Shown here: positions 1-5,622 of the stretch, piece after piece
Layout of the letters: each line of letters begins with the position of its first letter
Position numbering within the stretch: position 1 is the stretch's first letter
Assembly: GCA_030041195.1 (NCBI GenBank)
Contig: JASHOI010000514.1
Coordinates: 1-5,959, forward strand
Source: Streptosporangiaceae bacterium
Lineage (GTDB): Bacteria > Actinomycetota > Actinomycetes > Streptosporangiales > Streptosporangiaceae
Direction: 5' to 3'
DNA: 5,959 nt
Notes under the pieces: model-generated
What the model saw: only the letters and a program-made list of their open reading frames with translations
Told to the model about the DNA's origin: nothing
Databases searched by the model: none
Made by a program: the position numbers and the translations under genes

Positions 1-857
1 ATCGCGTGCGCGTTATCGGCGATCGACCCCGCGGTCGCCGCCAGCTCCTCAATCGTGGCCGACGTCTCCGCCACCGCCGACGACTGCTCACTGGCCACCG
101 CCTCGGCATTCTTCGCCGCCATCCGCAGCTCACCAGTCACCTCACCCAGCACCGCCGACGTCGACCGAATCCGCCCCAAAAGCTCGTTGAGCCGCCCGAG
201 CGCCGCGGTGAGCTCCCGCTCTCGCCCGGCGGCGCGGCGGAGCAGCCGCAGCGAGAAGTACCCGAACGCGATGCCGGTGAGGACGGCCAGGACCGCGGCG
301 GCTATCCCGGTGCCCAGCGCCTCGTCCGCCGCTGAACCGGCGCTCGCCGCCGCCGCGTTCGAGCTCGCCGTTTCGAGCCGGCTGAGCTGGGTCAACGGCT
401 GCAGTACGCCCGGTTCGTACGTGATGATCGTTTTGAGCGCCATGGCCTCGCGTGCGGCGGTCGTGCCCGCGTCGACCTGGAGCGGCCTGAAGGCCGACTG
501 CAGGGACACGTTGTTTCTCGAGGCCAGCCGGAGCAGGGCGGTTTCCTGAGAGGTCTCGGGAGTGACGGTCGCCGCGACCGAGTTGAACACCGGCCCCTGC
601 GACCTGACCTCGGCAAGCACCCCAGGCGACGGCACGAGCAGGTACTCGTTCATCGCCTCCCGCTCATGCCAGAAGACGCCGATCAGCGCCGCCGCGCCTC
701 CGGCGTCGCTCGCCTCGTCCTGAGCCGCGTCCCACGTCGAGACCGCGACCTCGTAGCGCCAGATCGTCAGCAGGACGGCGGCGGCGATCACCGCAACCGC
801 CACGGCGCTCATCACGGCGACCCGGCGTGCCGACCCGGTGAACAAATCCTTGGGCAT
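1..857 (-). CDS. Methyl-accepting chemotaxis protein, N-terminal part (runs off left edge)
   Basis: The minus strand is open from the ATG at 857 to base 1, about 285 codons, with the C-terminus outside the window. It should be an inner-membrane chemoreceptor that passes ligand binding to CheA/CheW. A first membrane segment lies near residues 12-32 (VAVMSAVAVAVIAAAVLL), followed by an outside domain of about 145 residues, predicted helical and perhaps CHASE3- or 4HB-like, and a second membrane segment near 182-203. The start of the MCP signalling helix is clear: SSAVAETSATIEELAATA near 259-275, in the usual N-terminal methylation-helix position. A HAMP domain is not evident; only about 55 residues of predicted coiled coil join the membrane to the signalling helix. 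An in-frame TGA directly precedes the ATG, so this is the most upstream ATG possible. The ribosome site is weak (GGGAAGAAAG, rather far upstream), so the ATG at codon 16 is an alternative. The family call is firm; the ligand is unknown. Confidence 0.9.
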   Translation of the reverse strand, partial: MPKDLFTGSARRVAVMSAVAVAVIAAAVLLTIWRYEVAVSTWDAAQDEASDAGGAAALIGVFWHEREAMNEYLLVPSPGVLAEVRSQGPVFNSVAATVTPETSQETALLRLASRNNVSLQSAFRPLQVDAGTTAAREAMALKTIITYEPGVLQPLTQLSRLETASSNAAAASAGSAADEALGTGIAAAVLAVLTGIAFGYFSLRLLRRAAGRERELTAALGRLNELLGRIRSTSAVLGEVTGELRMAAKNAEAVASEQSSAVAETSATIEELAATAGSIADNAHA

Positions 858-966
858 TCACTTATGCGCTTTCTTCCCGGTTTATGCCTGCCATCCCGGC
901 GGCTCTGGCCTGGCAGACGACATACCCTTCGATAACAGGTACGTATCAAGCAGACACGCTCGGTAG

Positions 967-981
967 TCAGAAGTCTTCTGA
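967..981. promoter_or_regulatory. 15-bp perfect palindrome upstream of the MarR-VOC gene
   Basis: The arms TCAGAAG and CTTCTGA flank a single central T at 974. The palindrome lies about 20 bases upstream of the presumed -35 element of the MarR-VOC gene and abuts the larger dyad at 981-1017. It is a plausible second operator or upstream regulator site; binding is inferred only from symmetry and position. Confidence 0.4.
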
Positions 982-1017
982 TCGACAAAAACCTTGACTA
1001 GCAAGAATCTTGTCGAT
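981..1017. promoter_or_regulatory. 37-bp imperfect dyad, candidate MarR operator
   Basis: The dyad is centred on T999. The outer arms ATCGACAA (981-988) and TTGTCGAT (1010-1017) are perfect, the inner arms CTTG (993-996) and CAAG (1002-1005) are perfect, and 13 of 18 base pairs match overall. It covers the presumed -35 box (TTGACT, 994-999) and touches the -10, which is where a repressor would block RNA polymerase. The adjacent MarR-VOC protein is the natural candidate ligand, giving autoregulation. Confidence 0.5.
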
Positions 1018-1030
1018 AGCGTCCTCCGGC
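994..1030 (+). promoter_or_regulatory. Promoter of the MarR-VOC gene, probably leaderless
   Basis: TTGACT (994-999) and TAGCGT (1017-1022, the actinomycete TANNNT form) are separated by 17 bases. The GTG at 1031 begins 8 bases past the -10, where transcription would be expected to start. No Shine-Dalgarno sequence precedes it, which fits a leaderless message and favours the GTG over the in-frame TTG at 1010 that would fall inside the promoter. Confidence 0.5.
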
Positions 1031-2113
1031 GTGACCGACGACTGGACCGAGCTCGCCACCCCCACCTTGATTCGAGCCGCCCGCGGCACGTACGCGCAGT
1101 CGATCCGGGCACAGCTGCACGCGATCGGGGTGGACGACCTGCCGAGGAACGGGGCGCTGATCCTGGCCGGGATCGACGCCTCGGGCGGGCCGCGGCAGGA
1201 CCTCCCGTCCGATCTTGGGGTAACCAAACAGGCCGTGAGCCAGGTAATCGACCTTCTGGTCAACAGGGGCTATCTGGACCGCGAGCCTGACCCCGACGAC
1301 CGCCGCCGGGTCCGCCTCGAGCTGACGGACCGGGGGGAAGAGGTCATGGCAGCGGTGCTGCGCGGGGTCGAGGCCGTCGACCGCCAGCTCGAAGAGCGGG
1401 TATCGCGAGAACAGGTCGCCGCGATGCGATCGGTGCTCGCCGCGCTGACCGGCATCAAGCAGACCGGCATCGCCACCGGAGCGGGCCGGGCCCGGCCAGC
1501 CCGCCAGCTGCGCCGCTTCAGTCCCATCTTCGGCGTGCGTGACCTTCCGGCGGCACTCGCTCACTACGCCACGCTCGGCTTCCGGACGTTCGCCTACGAA
1601 GACGGCGCCGGCTACGGCTTCGCGAACCGCGACGGAGCGGGCCTGCACCTGGCCGCGCACCCCGAGCACGACCCGCGGCGGCCGGCCTCGGCCTACCTTG
1701 ACGTGCGCGACGCCGCCGCGCTGTACGAGGAATGGAGCAGGCCAGGGATCGCCGGCCATACCCACCCGGCCGAGCCGACCCCCTGGGGCATGCTCGAGGG
1801 CTCACACACCGACCCGGACGGCAACCTGCTCCGTTTCGGCTCGCCGATCAGGGACTTAACGCACCGCGGTCACCCGGCGGGCTGGTCGAGCCTCGCGAGC
1901 AGCCGGGCGAGAGCGCGCAGGTCGCTCTCTCGCATCGGCGCGAGCGGCCCGGCGTCGCTGACCAGGTTGTGCCAGAACTGGTCCCGGAGCCGTTCGCCCT
2001 CGGCGGTCAGGACAAGGGCCTTAACGCGGCGGTCGGCGGGGTCGGCCTGCCGCTCGAGCGCTCCGCGCCCGGCGAGCCGGTCCACGAGCGTGGTCAGGTT
2101 CGACGTGTCGTAG
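1031..2113 (+). CDS. MarR-family regulator fused to a VOC (glyoxalase/bleomycin-resistance fold) domain; C-terminal tail suspect
   Basis: From the GTG at 1031 this encodes 360 residues. Residues 1 to about 150 form a MarR winged helix: a recognition-helix region around LGVTKQAVSQVIDLLVNRGY, then the wing and DDRRRVRLELTDRGEE, which is diagnostic of MarR. After an Arg/Ala linker, residues 161-273 form a VOC domain starting RRFSPIFGVRDLPAALAHY and ending TDPDGNLLRFGSPI, as bleomycin-resistance-type proteins do. The usual glyoxalase metal ligands are not apparent, so ligand binding, either sensing or sequestration, is likelier than catalysis. Residues 274-360 are Arg/Ser-rich, resemble no domain and are antisense to the MarR gene at 1870-2328. 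A TAA in the next frame (1857-1859) would end the protein just after the VOC domain, so a one-base insertion near the GGG at 1851-1853 may have removed the native stop. An alternative in-frame TTG start lies at 1010. The MarR and VOC calls are secure; the tail is probably not native. Confidence 0.85.
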   Translation: MTDDWTELATPTLIRAARGTYAQSIRAQLHAIGVDDLPRNGALILAGIDASGGPRQDLPSDLGVTKQAVSQVIDLLVNRGYLDREPDPDDRRRVRLELTDRGEEVMAAVLRGVEAVDRQLEERVSREQVAAMRSVLAALTGIKQTGIATGAGRARPARQLRRFSPIFGVRDLPAALAHYATLGFRTFAYEDGAGYGFANRDGAGLHLAAHPEHDPRRPASAYLDVRDAAALYEEWSRPGIAGHTHPAEPTPWGMLEGSHTDPDGNLLRFGSPIRDLTHRGHPAGWSSLASSRARARRSLSRIGASGPASLTRLCQNWSRSRSPSAVRTRALTRRSAGSACRSSAPRPASRSTSVVRFDVS

Positions 2114-2328
2114 TCGAGCTGCTGGGCGAGCTTGCGCATCGGGATCGCCTCGCCCGGGGTGAGCCGCAGCAGGACCTTGACCTGAGCCGCGGTCAGGCCG
2201 AGCGCGGCCGCGTGCGCGGCCCAGTGCTGGCGCAGCCGGTCGGCGATGGCCAGCAGCCGCAGGTCGACGTCAACGACCAGCGCCAGGTAGTCGTCGGCCG
2301 GGACGGGCATGTCCGGGTGGGCAATCAT
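1870..2328 (-). CDS. MarR-family transcriptional regulator of the adjacent efflux pump
   Basis: From the ATG at 2328 it encodes 152 residues, a normal MarR length. The helical dimerisation region is followed by the winged helix: LTAAQVKVLLRL, then MRKLAQQLDYDTSNLTTLVD (recognition helix, about residues 64-83), then the wing with ADPADRRVKALVLTAEG (95-111), the MarR signature DxRxxxxxLT. It would be a dimeric cytosolic repressor released by small hydrophobic ligands. It is divergent from the DHA2 pump across a short gap holding a 19-bp palindrome, the classic arrangement for local control of an efflux gene and of itself. The longer start, GTG at 2361 (163 residues), falls inside the candidate -10 TATAGT and next to the palindrome, so I prefer the ATG at 2328, preceded at short distance by AGG. 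Its 3' end overlaps the doubtful tail of the converging MarR-VOC frame. Confidence 0.88.
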   Translation of the reverse strand: MIAHPDMPVPADDYLALVVDVDLRLLAIADRLRQHWAAHAAALGLTAAQVKVLLRLTPGEAIPMRKLAQQLDYDTSNLTTLVDRLAGRGALERQADPADRRVKALVLTAEGERLRDQFWHNLVSDAGPLAPMRESDLRALARLLARLDQPAG

Positions 2329-2361
2329 CGCCTGCGACTCTACCAGCCATCTGTGGTGCAC

Positions 2362-2367
2362 TATAGT
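2362..2367. promoter_or_regulatory. Candidate -10 element TATAGT, minus-strand MarR promoter
   Basis: TATAGT matches TATAAT at five of six bases. It lies in the 10-bp palindrome CACTATAGTG (2359-2368), so it reads the same on both strands. On the minus strand it would start transcription near 2355, about 27 bases before the ATG at 2328. No good -35 is evident. For the pump, TATGGT at 2385-2390 is another possible -10. Confidence 0.35.
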
Positions 2368-2382
2368 GGTGGTTCACCACTA
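2364..2382. promoter_or_regulatory. 19-bp palindromic operator between MarR and MFS pump genes
   Basis: The arms TAGTGGTG (2364-2371) and CACCACTA (2375-2382) are perfect and separated by GTT. The site overlaps the candidate TATAGT -10 and lies 52 bases before the pump start. Size and symmetry suit a MarR dimer. By position, the product of the neighbouring MarR gene should bind here and repress both directions. Confidence 0.6.
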
Positions 2383-2399
2383 ACTATGGTGCCAGGAGA

Positions 2400-2416
2400 T
2401 CGCGGCGCAGCCGCGA
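2400..2416 (+). promoter_or_regulatory. Small GC hairpin in the pump leader
   Basis: TCGCGGC (2400-2406) and GCCGCGA (2410-2416) form a 7-bp stem with a GCA loop. It ends 6 bases before the ribosome site GGAGG (2423-2427) of the pump gene. It could modulate translation or be chance in GC-rich DNA. Confidence 0.3.
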
Positions 2417-2434
2417 GATGCCGGAGGTGGCGGG

Positions 2435-3913
2435 ATGACACGGCAGCCCACGGAGCGGGGTCACGCCCCCGACGGAATCGTGCTCGCGCTGGCGTGCGTG
2501 GCGCAGTTCATGGTGGTGCTCGACGTCTCGATCGTCACCGTGGCGCTGCCGTCCATCGGCCGGGACCTGCACTACACGGCCTCGGGGCTGCAGTGGGTGG
2601 TCAACGCCTACGTGCTGACGTTTGCCGGGTTCCTGCTCTTCGGCGGCCGCGCCGCCGACCTGTTCGGCCGCCGCCGCAGCTACCTGTTCGGGCTCGCGCT
2701 GTTCACCCTGGCCAGCCTCGCCGGCGGGGTGGCGCAAGGCCCGGCGTGGCTGACCGCGGCCCGCGCCGCCCAGGGCGTCGGCGGCGCGTTCCTGTCCCCG
2801 GCCAGTCTGACGGTCATCGTCACCACGTTCACCGGCCAGCAGCGGCGGGCCAGGGCGATCGGGGTCTGGAGCGCGGTCTCCGGTGCCGGCGGCGCCGCCG
2901 GCGCGATCCTCGGCGGCGTGCTCACCGCCGAGCTGTCCTGGCGATGGGTGCTGTTCGTCAACATCCCGATCGGCATCGTCACCGCCGTTGCCGCCGCCGC
3001 CTGGCTGACCGAGCGGCGCCGCCCGTCCGGCGACGGCGGCCGGCCGCGTGTCGACATCGGCGGCGCGGTCACGATCACCGCCGGGCTCGGTGCCCTGGTC
3101 TACGCGATCATCGGGACCGGCACGCACCCCTGGCTGTCGGCTCCCACGCTGGCTGGCCTGGCGGCCGCGGCGGTCCTGCTCGCCGCGTTCGCGGTCATCG
3201 AGCATCGCCTGGCCACAGCGGCACTTGTCCCGTTCCGGCTGCTGCGCTCACGGCCGGTGGCCGGCGCGAACGCGATGATGCTGCTGGCCGGCGCCGTGTT
3301 CTTCTCGATGTGGTACTTCCTGTCGCTGTACTTCCAGTACGTGCTCGGCTACAGCGCACTGCGCGCGGGGCTGGCGTTCATCCCGATGGCGATCGCGATC
3401 ATCGTTGGCGCCCAGGTCAGCCCGCGGCTGCTCCCCCGGATCGGGCCTCGGCCGCTGCTGGCCGGCGGGATGCTGCTCGCCGCCGCCGGGTTCGCCTGGC
3501 TGGCCCGGATTCCGGCACACGGCCCGTTCCTGGCCCATGTGCTCGGGCCCGGTTGCGGCGTCGCCCTGGCGCTCGGCCTGCTGTTCACCCCGCTCGCCAC
3601 CGCCGCGACCACCGGCGTCCCGCTGAGCCAGGCCGGGCTCGCCTCCGGCGTGCTCAACACCTCGCGCCAGGTCGGCGGCTCGATCGGCCTGGCCGCGCTC
3701 GCGACCGTCGCGGTCGCCCGCACGCACAGTGCGCTCGCCAGCGGGCACGGAGCGGTCAGCGCGCTCGCCGCGGGCTACGATCGCGCGTTCGCGCTCGCCG
3801 CCGTCCTCAGCGTCGCCGGCCTGGCCTGTTCCCTGCTCATACCCGCGGCCAAGGCGGCACCGGCGGCATCAGGCCGGCAGCCGCGAACCTCGCGCCAGCC
3901 GGAACGGCGCTGA
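2435..3913 (+). CDS. MFS drug:H+ antiporter, DHA2 (EmrB/QacA-like) 14-helix family
   Basis: The 492-residue membrane protein begins at an ATG with GGAGG seven bases upstream. It should exchange protons for toxic hydrophobic or cationic compounds across the cytoplasmic membrane. Seen in order: helix 1 with the DHA motif VVLDVSIVTVALPSIGRDL (about 24-42); LQWVVNAYVLTFAGFLLFGG in helix 2; motif A, GGRAADLFGRRRSYLFG, in the loop between helices 2 and 3; RAAQGVGGAFLSPASL; and a motif-C-like stretch GAGGAAGAILGGVLT in helix 5 (about 149-163), typical of antiporters. Further hydrophobic segments continue to about residue 470, consistent with 14 helices and the family's normal length, followed by a polar, basic cytosolic tail. 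The divergent MarR gene and the palindrome at 2364-2382 imply substrate-inducible control. The substrate cannot be told from sequence. Confidence 0.93.
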   Translation: MTRQPTERGHAPDGIVLALACVAQFMVVLDVSIVTVALPSIGRDLHYTASGLQWVVNAYVLTFAGFLLFGGRAADLFGRRRSYLFGLALFTLASLAGGVAQGPAWLTAARAAQGVGGAFLSPASLTVIVTTFTGQQRRARAIGVWSAVSGAGGAAGAILGGVLTAELSWRWVLFVNIPIGIVTAVAAAAWLTERRRPSGDGGRPRVDIGGAVTITAGLGALVYAIIGTGTHPWLSAPTLAGLAAAAVLLAAFAVIEHRLATAALVPFRLLRSRPVAGANAMMLLAGAVFFSMWYFLSLYFQYVLGYSALRAGLAFIPMAIAIIVGAQVSPRLLPRIGPRPLLAGGMLLAAAGFAWLARIPAHGPFLAHVLGPGCGVALALGLLFTPLATAATTGVPLSQAGLASGVLNTSRQVGGSIGLAALATVAVARTHSALASGHGAVSALAAGYDRAFALAAVLSVAGLACSLLIPAAKAAPAASGRQPRTSRQPERR

Positions 3914-3926
3914 CAACGTCAGCGCC
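3906..3926. terminator. Compact hairpin between convergent genes, probable bidirectional terminator
   Basis: GGCGCTGAC (3906-3914) and GTCAGCGCC (3918-3926) form a perfect 9-bp stem with an AAC loop. It contains the TGA stop of the pump gene (3911-3913) and ends 3 bases before the stop of the converging TetR gene at 3930. There is no real U-tract (only TTGT follows), as is usual for actinomycete terminators. It can serve both transcripts. Confidence 0.6.
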
Positions 3927-3929
3927 TTG

Positions 3930-4502
3930 TCACGCCAGGGCGACGGTCGCGGCGTGCAGTTCATGCAGCACCTGGCGGGCGACCGCCCCGAAGTCCTGCT
4001 CGTTGCCGGGTTCAGACCAGCGGGCATACGCCTGCCCGATCGCCAGCGCACCGAGCTCGCCTGCGACGATCGCCGCCGGATCGGCCACGCCCCTGGCCTG
4101 GAGCGCCTCATGGATCGCGGCGACGTAGCCGCGGCGCTTCAGCCCCTCGCGCTCCTGCAGTTCGGGATGGGCAGCGATCACCGCCCGGCGCTGGGGACCG
4201 AAATCCCGCCGCTGCGCGGTGAACGCCACCGCGAGCTTGCCGAGGCCGGCCGCGACCGTCTCCAGCGGCGTCGCATCGGCCGGCGCGCCCGCGATCCCGC
4301 TGGCCAGCAGCTCGTACAGCTGGTCCTGGCCGAGGAACAGGATCTCCCGCTTATCGGGGGAATGGCGAAAGAACGTGCTCTTGGTGAGGCCGGCCCGCGC
4401 GGCGATCTCGGCGACCGTGGTGTGGCCATAGCCCTGCTCGCTGAACAGCTCGATGGCGGCGCGCACGAGCCGCTCGACAGCATGCGGTTCCCAGCGCGGC
4501 AT
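3930..4502 (-). CDS. TetR-family transcriptional regulator, divergent from the SDR gene
   Basis: From the ATG at 4502 it encodes 190 residues, a usual TetR length. The N-terminal DNA-binding domain is plain: MPRWEPHAVERLVRAAIELF, then EQGYGHTTVAEIAARAGLTK and STFFRHSPDKREILF (to about residue 56). The rest is the variable helical ligand-binding and dimerisation part. The motif normally reads FRHFPDK; here residue 48 is Ser (codon TCC) in place of the usual aromatic, one base from Phe. The in-frame ATG at 4538 would add 12 residues and sits beside the operator. MPRW is the usual beginning in such proteins, so 4502 is preferred even though neither start has a strong ribosome site. It shares the gap with the SDR gene and the 27-bp palindrome there, so it most likely represses itself and the SDR. 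The ligand is unknown. Confidence 0.88.
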   Translation of the reverse strand: MPRWEPHAVERLVRAAIELFSEQGYGHTTVAEIAARAGLTKSTFFRHSPDKREILFLGQDQLYELLASGIAGAPADATPLETVAAGLGKLAVAFTAQRRDFGPQRRAVIAAHPELQEREGLKRRGYVAAIHEALQARGVADPAAIVAGELGALAIGQAYARWSEPGNEQDFGAVARQVLHELHAATVALA

Positions 4503-4545
4503 GCCCCGAGTGTAGGCGATGGGACATGGTCTCGTCATGATGCTA

Positions 4546-4572
4546 GAGTGACGGGATAAAGTCCCGTCACTC
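4546..4572. promoter_or_regulatory. 27-bp palindromic TetR operator in the TetR/SDR divergent region
   Basis: Perfect 11-bp arms GAGTGACGGGA (4546-4556) and TCCCGTCACTC (4562-4572) flank TAAAG. The site contains a possible plus-strand -10 (TAAAGT, 4557-4562) and adjoins a possible minus-strand -10 (TAGCAT, 4545-4540). Length and placement are what a TetR dimer or dimer pair covers. It is the longest perfect-armed palindrome in the window. Confidence 0.7.
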
Positions 4573-4618
4573 GCCTTGCCGCATCGCGAGGCGGGCCGTC
4601 CAAGAGGGAGTGCCCCGC

Positions 4619-5524
4619 ATGCGCGTATTCATTACCGGTGCGTCGGGCCATATCGGCTCGGCCGTGGTTCCCGAACTGCTCAACGCCGGCCACCAGGTCG
4701 TTGGACTGGCTCGTTCCGACGCCTCGGCGACGGCCGTCGCCAGCTGGGGCGCCGAGGTCCGGCGCGGCGACCTCGAGGACCTCGACGGCCTGCGCGAGGC
4801 GGCCGCCGAGGCCGACGGCGTCATCCACCTGGCCTTCAGGCATGACCTCATGCGCACCGGCGACATGGAGAACGCGGCCGCGGTGGATCTCGCCGCGCTG
4901 CAGGCACTCGGCGAGCCGCTGACCGGGACGGGCAAGCCGCTCGTCGGGACGTGCGGCACGCTGATGCTCGTGCAGCTAGGCCTTGACCGGCCGGCCACCG
5001 AAGAGGACACGCTTCCCGGCGGCTACCGTATCGACGCCGAGAACATCGTCATCGCAATGGCTGACCAGGGGATCCGTTCCTCCGTCGTCCGGCTGCCGCC
5101 CACGAACCACAGCGTCCTGGACACGCACGGTTTCATCTCCGTGATCATCGCGTCCGCGCGCAAGGCCGGCCGATCGGCGTACGTGGGCGACGGCGCCAAC
5201 CGCTGGCCCTCGGTCCACACGCTCGATACCGGGGCGCTGTACCGGCTCGCGGTGGAGAACGCGCCCGGCCGGACGCGCCTGCACTCCGTCGGCGACGAGG
5301 GCGTTCCGTTCCGGGAGATCGCGGAGACGGTCGGTCGCCAGCTGGGCCTGCCGACCGAGAGCATCACGGCGGAGGAGGCCGCCGGGCATTTCGGCTTCCT
5401 CGCGCCGTTCGTCACCCTCGACAACCCGACCTCGAGCGCCATCACGCAGCGGCTCCTCGGCTGGCACCCCACGCATCCCGGCCTGATCGCCGATCTCGAG
5501 GAGGACTTCTACTTCGCGCAGTGA
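4619..5524 (+). CDS. NAD(P)-binding extended/atypical SDR (NAD-dependent epimerase/dehydratase-like)
   Basis: The ATG at 4619, with GAGGGAG eight bases upstream, gives 301 residues beginning MRVFITGASGHIGSAVVPEL. This is a Rossmann fold with the GxxGxxG dinucleotide loop at residues 7-13, and LARSDAS near 34-40 follows the second strand. Later family blocks include DGVIHLAF, RSSVVRLPP, AYVGDGANRWPSVHTLDTG, LHSVGDEGVPFREIAE, and the C-terminal LDNPTSSAITQRLLGWHPTHPGLIADL. The SDR catalytic triad is not intact: Tyr136 is followed by RIDA, so there is no YxxxK lysine, and the usual TSGT reads TCGT. Members of this subgroup often lack YxxxK, so reductase or epimerase chemistry cannot be assumed. 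GTG at 4610 is a weaker start because it overlaps the ribosome site. The divergent TetR and the operator at 4546-4572 suggest inducible control. The C-terminal YFAQ and stop lie in the first copy of a 25-bp tandem repeat. Confidence 0.88.
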   Translation: MRVFITGASGHIGSAVVPELLNAGHQVVGLARSDASATAVASWGAEVRRGDLEDLDGLREAAAEADGVIHLAFRHDLMRTGDMENAAAVDLAALQALGEPLTGTGKPLVGTCGTLMLVQLGLDRPATEEDTLPGGYRIDAENIVIAMADQGIRSSVVRLPPTNHSVLDTHGFISVIIASARKAGRSAYVGDGANRWPSVHTLDTGALYRLAVENAPGRTRLHSVGDEGVPFREIAETVGRQLGLPTESITAEEAAGHFGFLAPFVTLDNPTSSAITQRLLGWHPTHPGLIADLEEDFYFAQ

Positions 5525-5583
5525 GCCCGGCCACTACTTCGCGCCGTCAGCCCGGCCGCTACTTCGCGCAGTCAGCCCGGCCG
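5509..5583 (+). repeat. Three tandem copies of a 25-bp repeat spanning the SDR stop codon
   Basis: Copies at 5509-5533, 5534-5558 and 5559-5583 share CTACTTCGCGC and AGCCCGGCC. They differ only at a few positions: A or C at unit position 12, G or C at position 15, and the last base. Copy 1 encodes the SDR C-terminus YFAQ and its TGA; copies 2 and 3 have TCA there and lie outside the gene. The pattern suggests duplication of the 3' end of the gene by slippage. No hairpin terminator is seen in the repeats. Confidence 0.85.
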
Positions 5584-5593
5584 CGCAAAAGGT

Positions 5594-5622
5594 TTGACAA
5601 GTTGTAAGAGCTAATGTAACTC
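5594..5622 (+). promoter_or_regulatory. Candidate promoter of the alpha/beta hydrolase gene
   Basis: A perfect TTGACA -35 lies at 5594-5599. Seventeen bases later comes TAACTC (5617-5622), a weak -10. This local AT-rich stretch contrasts with the surrounding DNA. Transcription would start near 5629-5630, giving a leader of about 83 bases before the hydrolase ATG. The -35 is convincing; the -10 is not. Confidence 0.45.

Noticed and set aside
860..885. FliA/WhiG-like promoter for the chemoreceptor (TAAA then GCGCATAA on the minus strand)
   Set aside because: The spacer is about 11 bases rather than about 15, and the -10-like element would lie almost against the start codon.
912..951. Imperfect inverted repeat around CTTCGATA and TATCAAG in the chemoreceptor leader
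   Set aside because: Symmetry needs a bulge and the arms are short; not distinguishable from chance.
998..1765. Minus-strand open frame of 255 codons opposite the MarR-VOC gene
   Set aside because: Its translation shows no domain, while the opposite strand has clear MarR and VOC motifs; it is a shadow.
2384..3205. Minus-strand open frame opposite the pump gene
   Set aside because: Low-complexity Gly/Arg/Asp-rich translation antisense to conserved transporter motifs; a shadow.
1732..4128. Very long plus-strand open frame (798 codons)
   Set aside because: It crosses the antisense MarR gene and is a shifted frame of the pump gene; its translation is Arg/Pro/Ala-rich low complexity, as expected for shadows in GC-rich DNA.
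5509..5583. CRISPR-like array
   Set aside because: The three units are contiguous, without spacers, and are imperfect copies of a gene end.
5525..5593. Terminator after the SDR gene
   Set aside because: The GC-rich stretch is direct repeats (GCCCGGCC units), with no complementary arm to form a stable stem.
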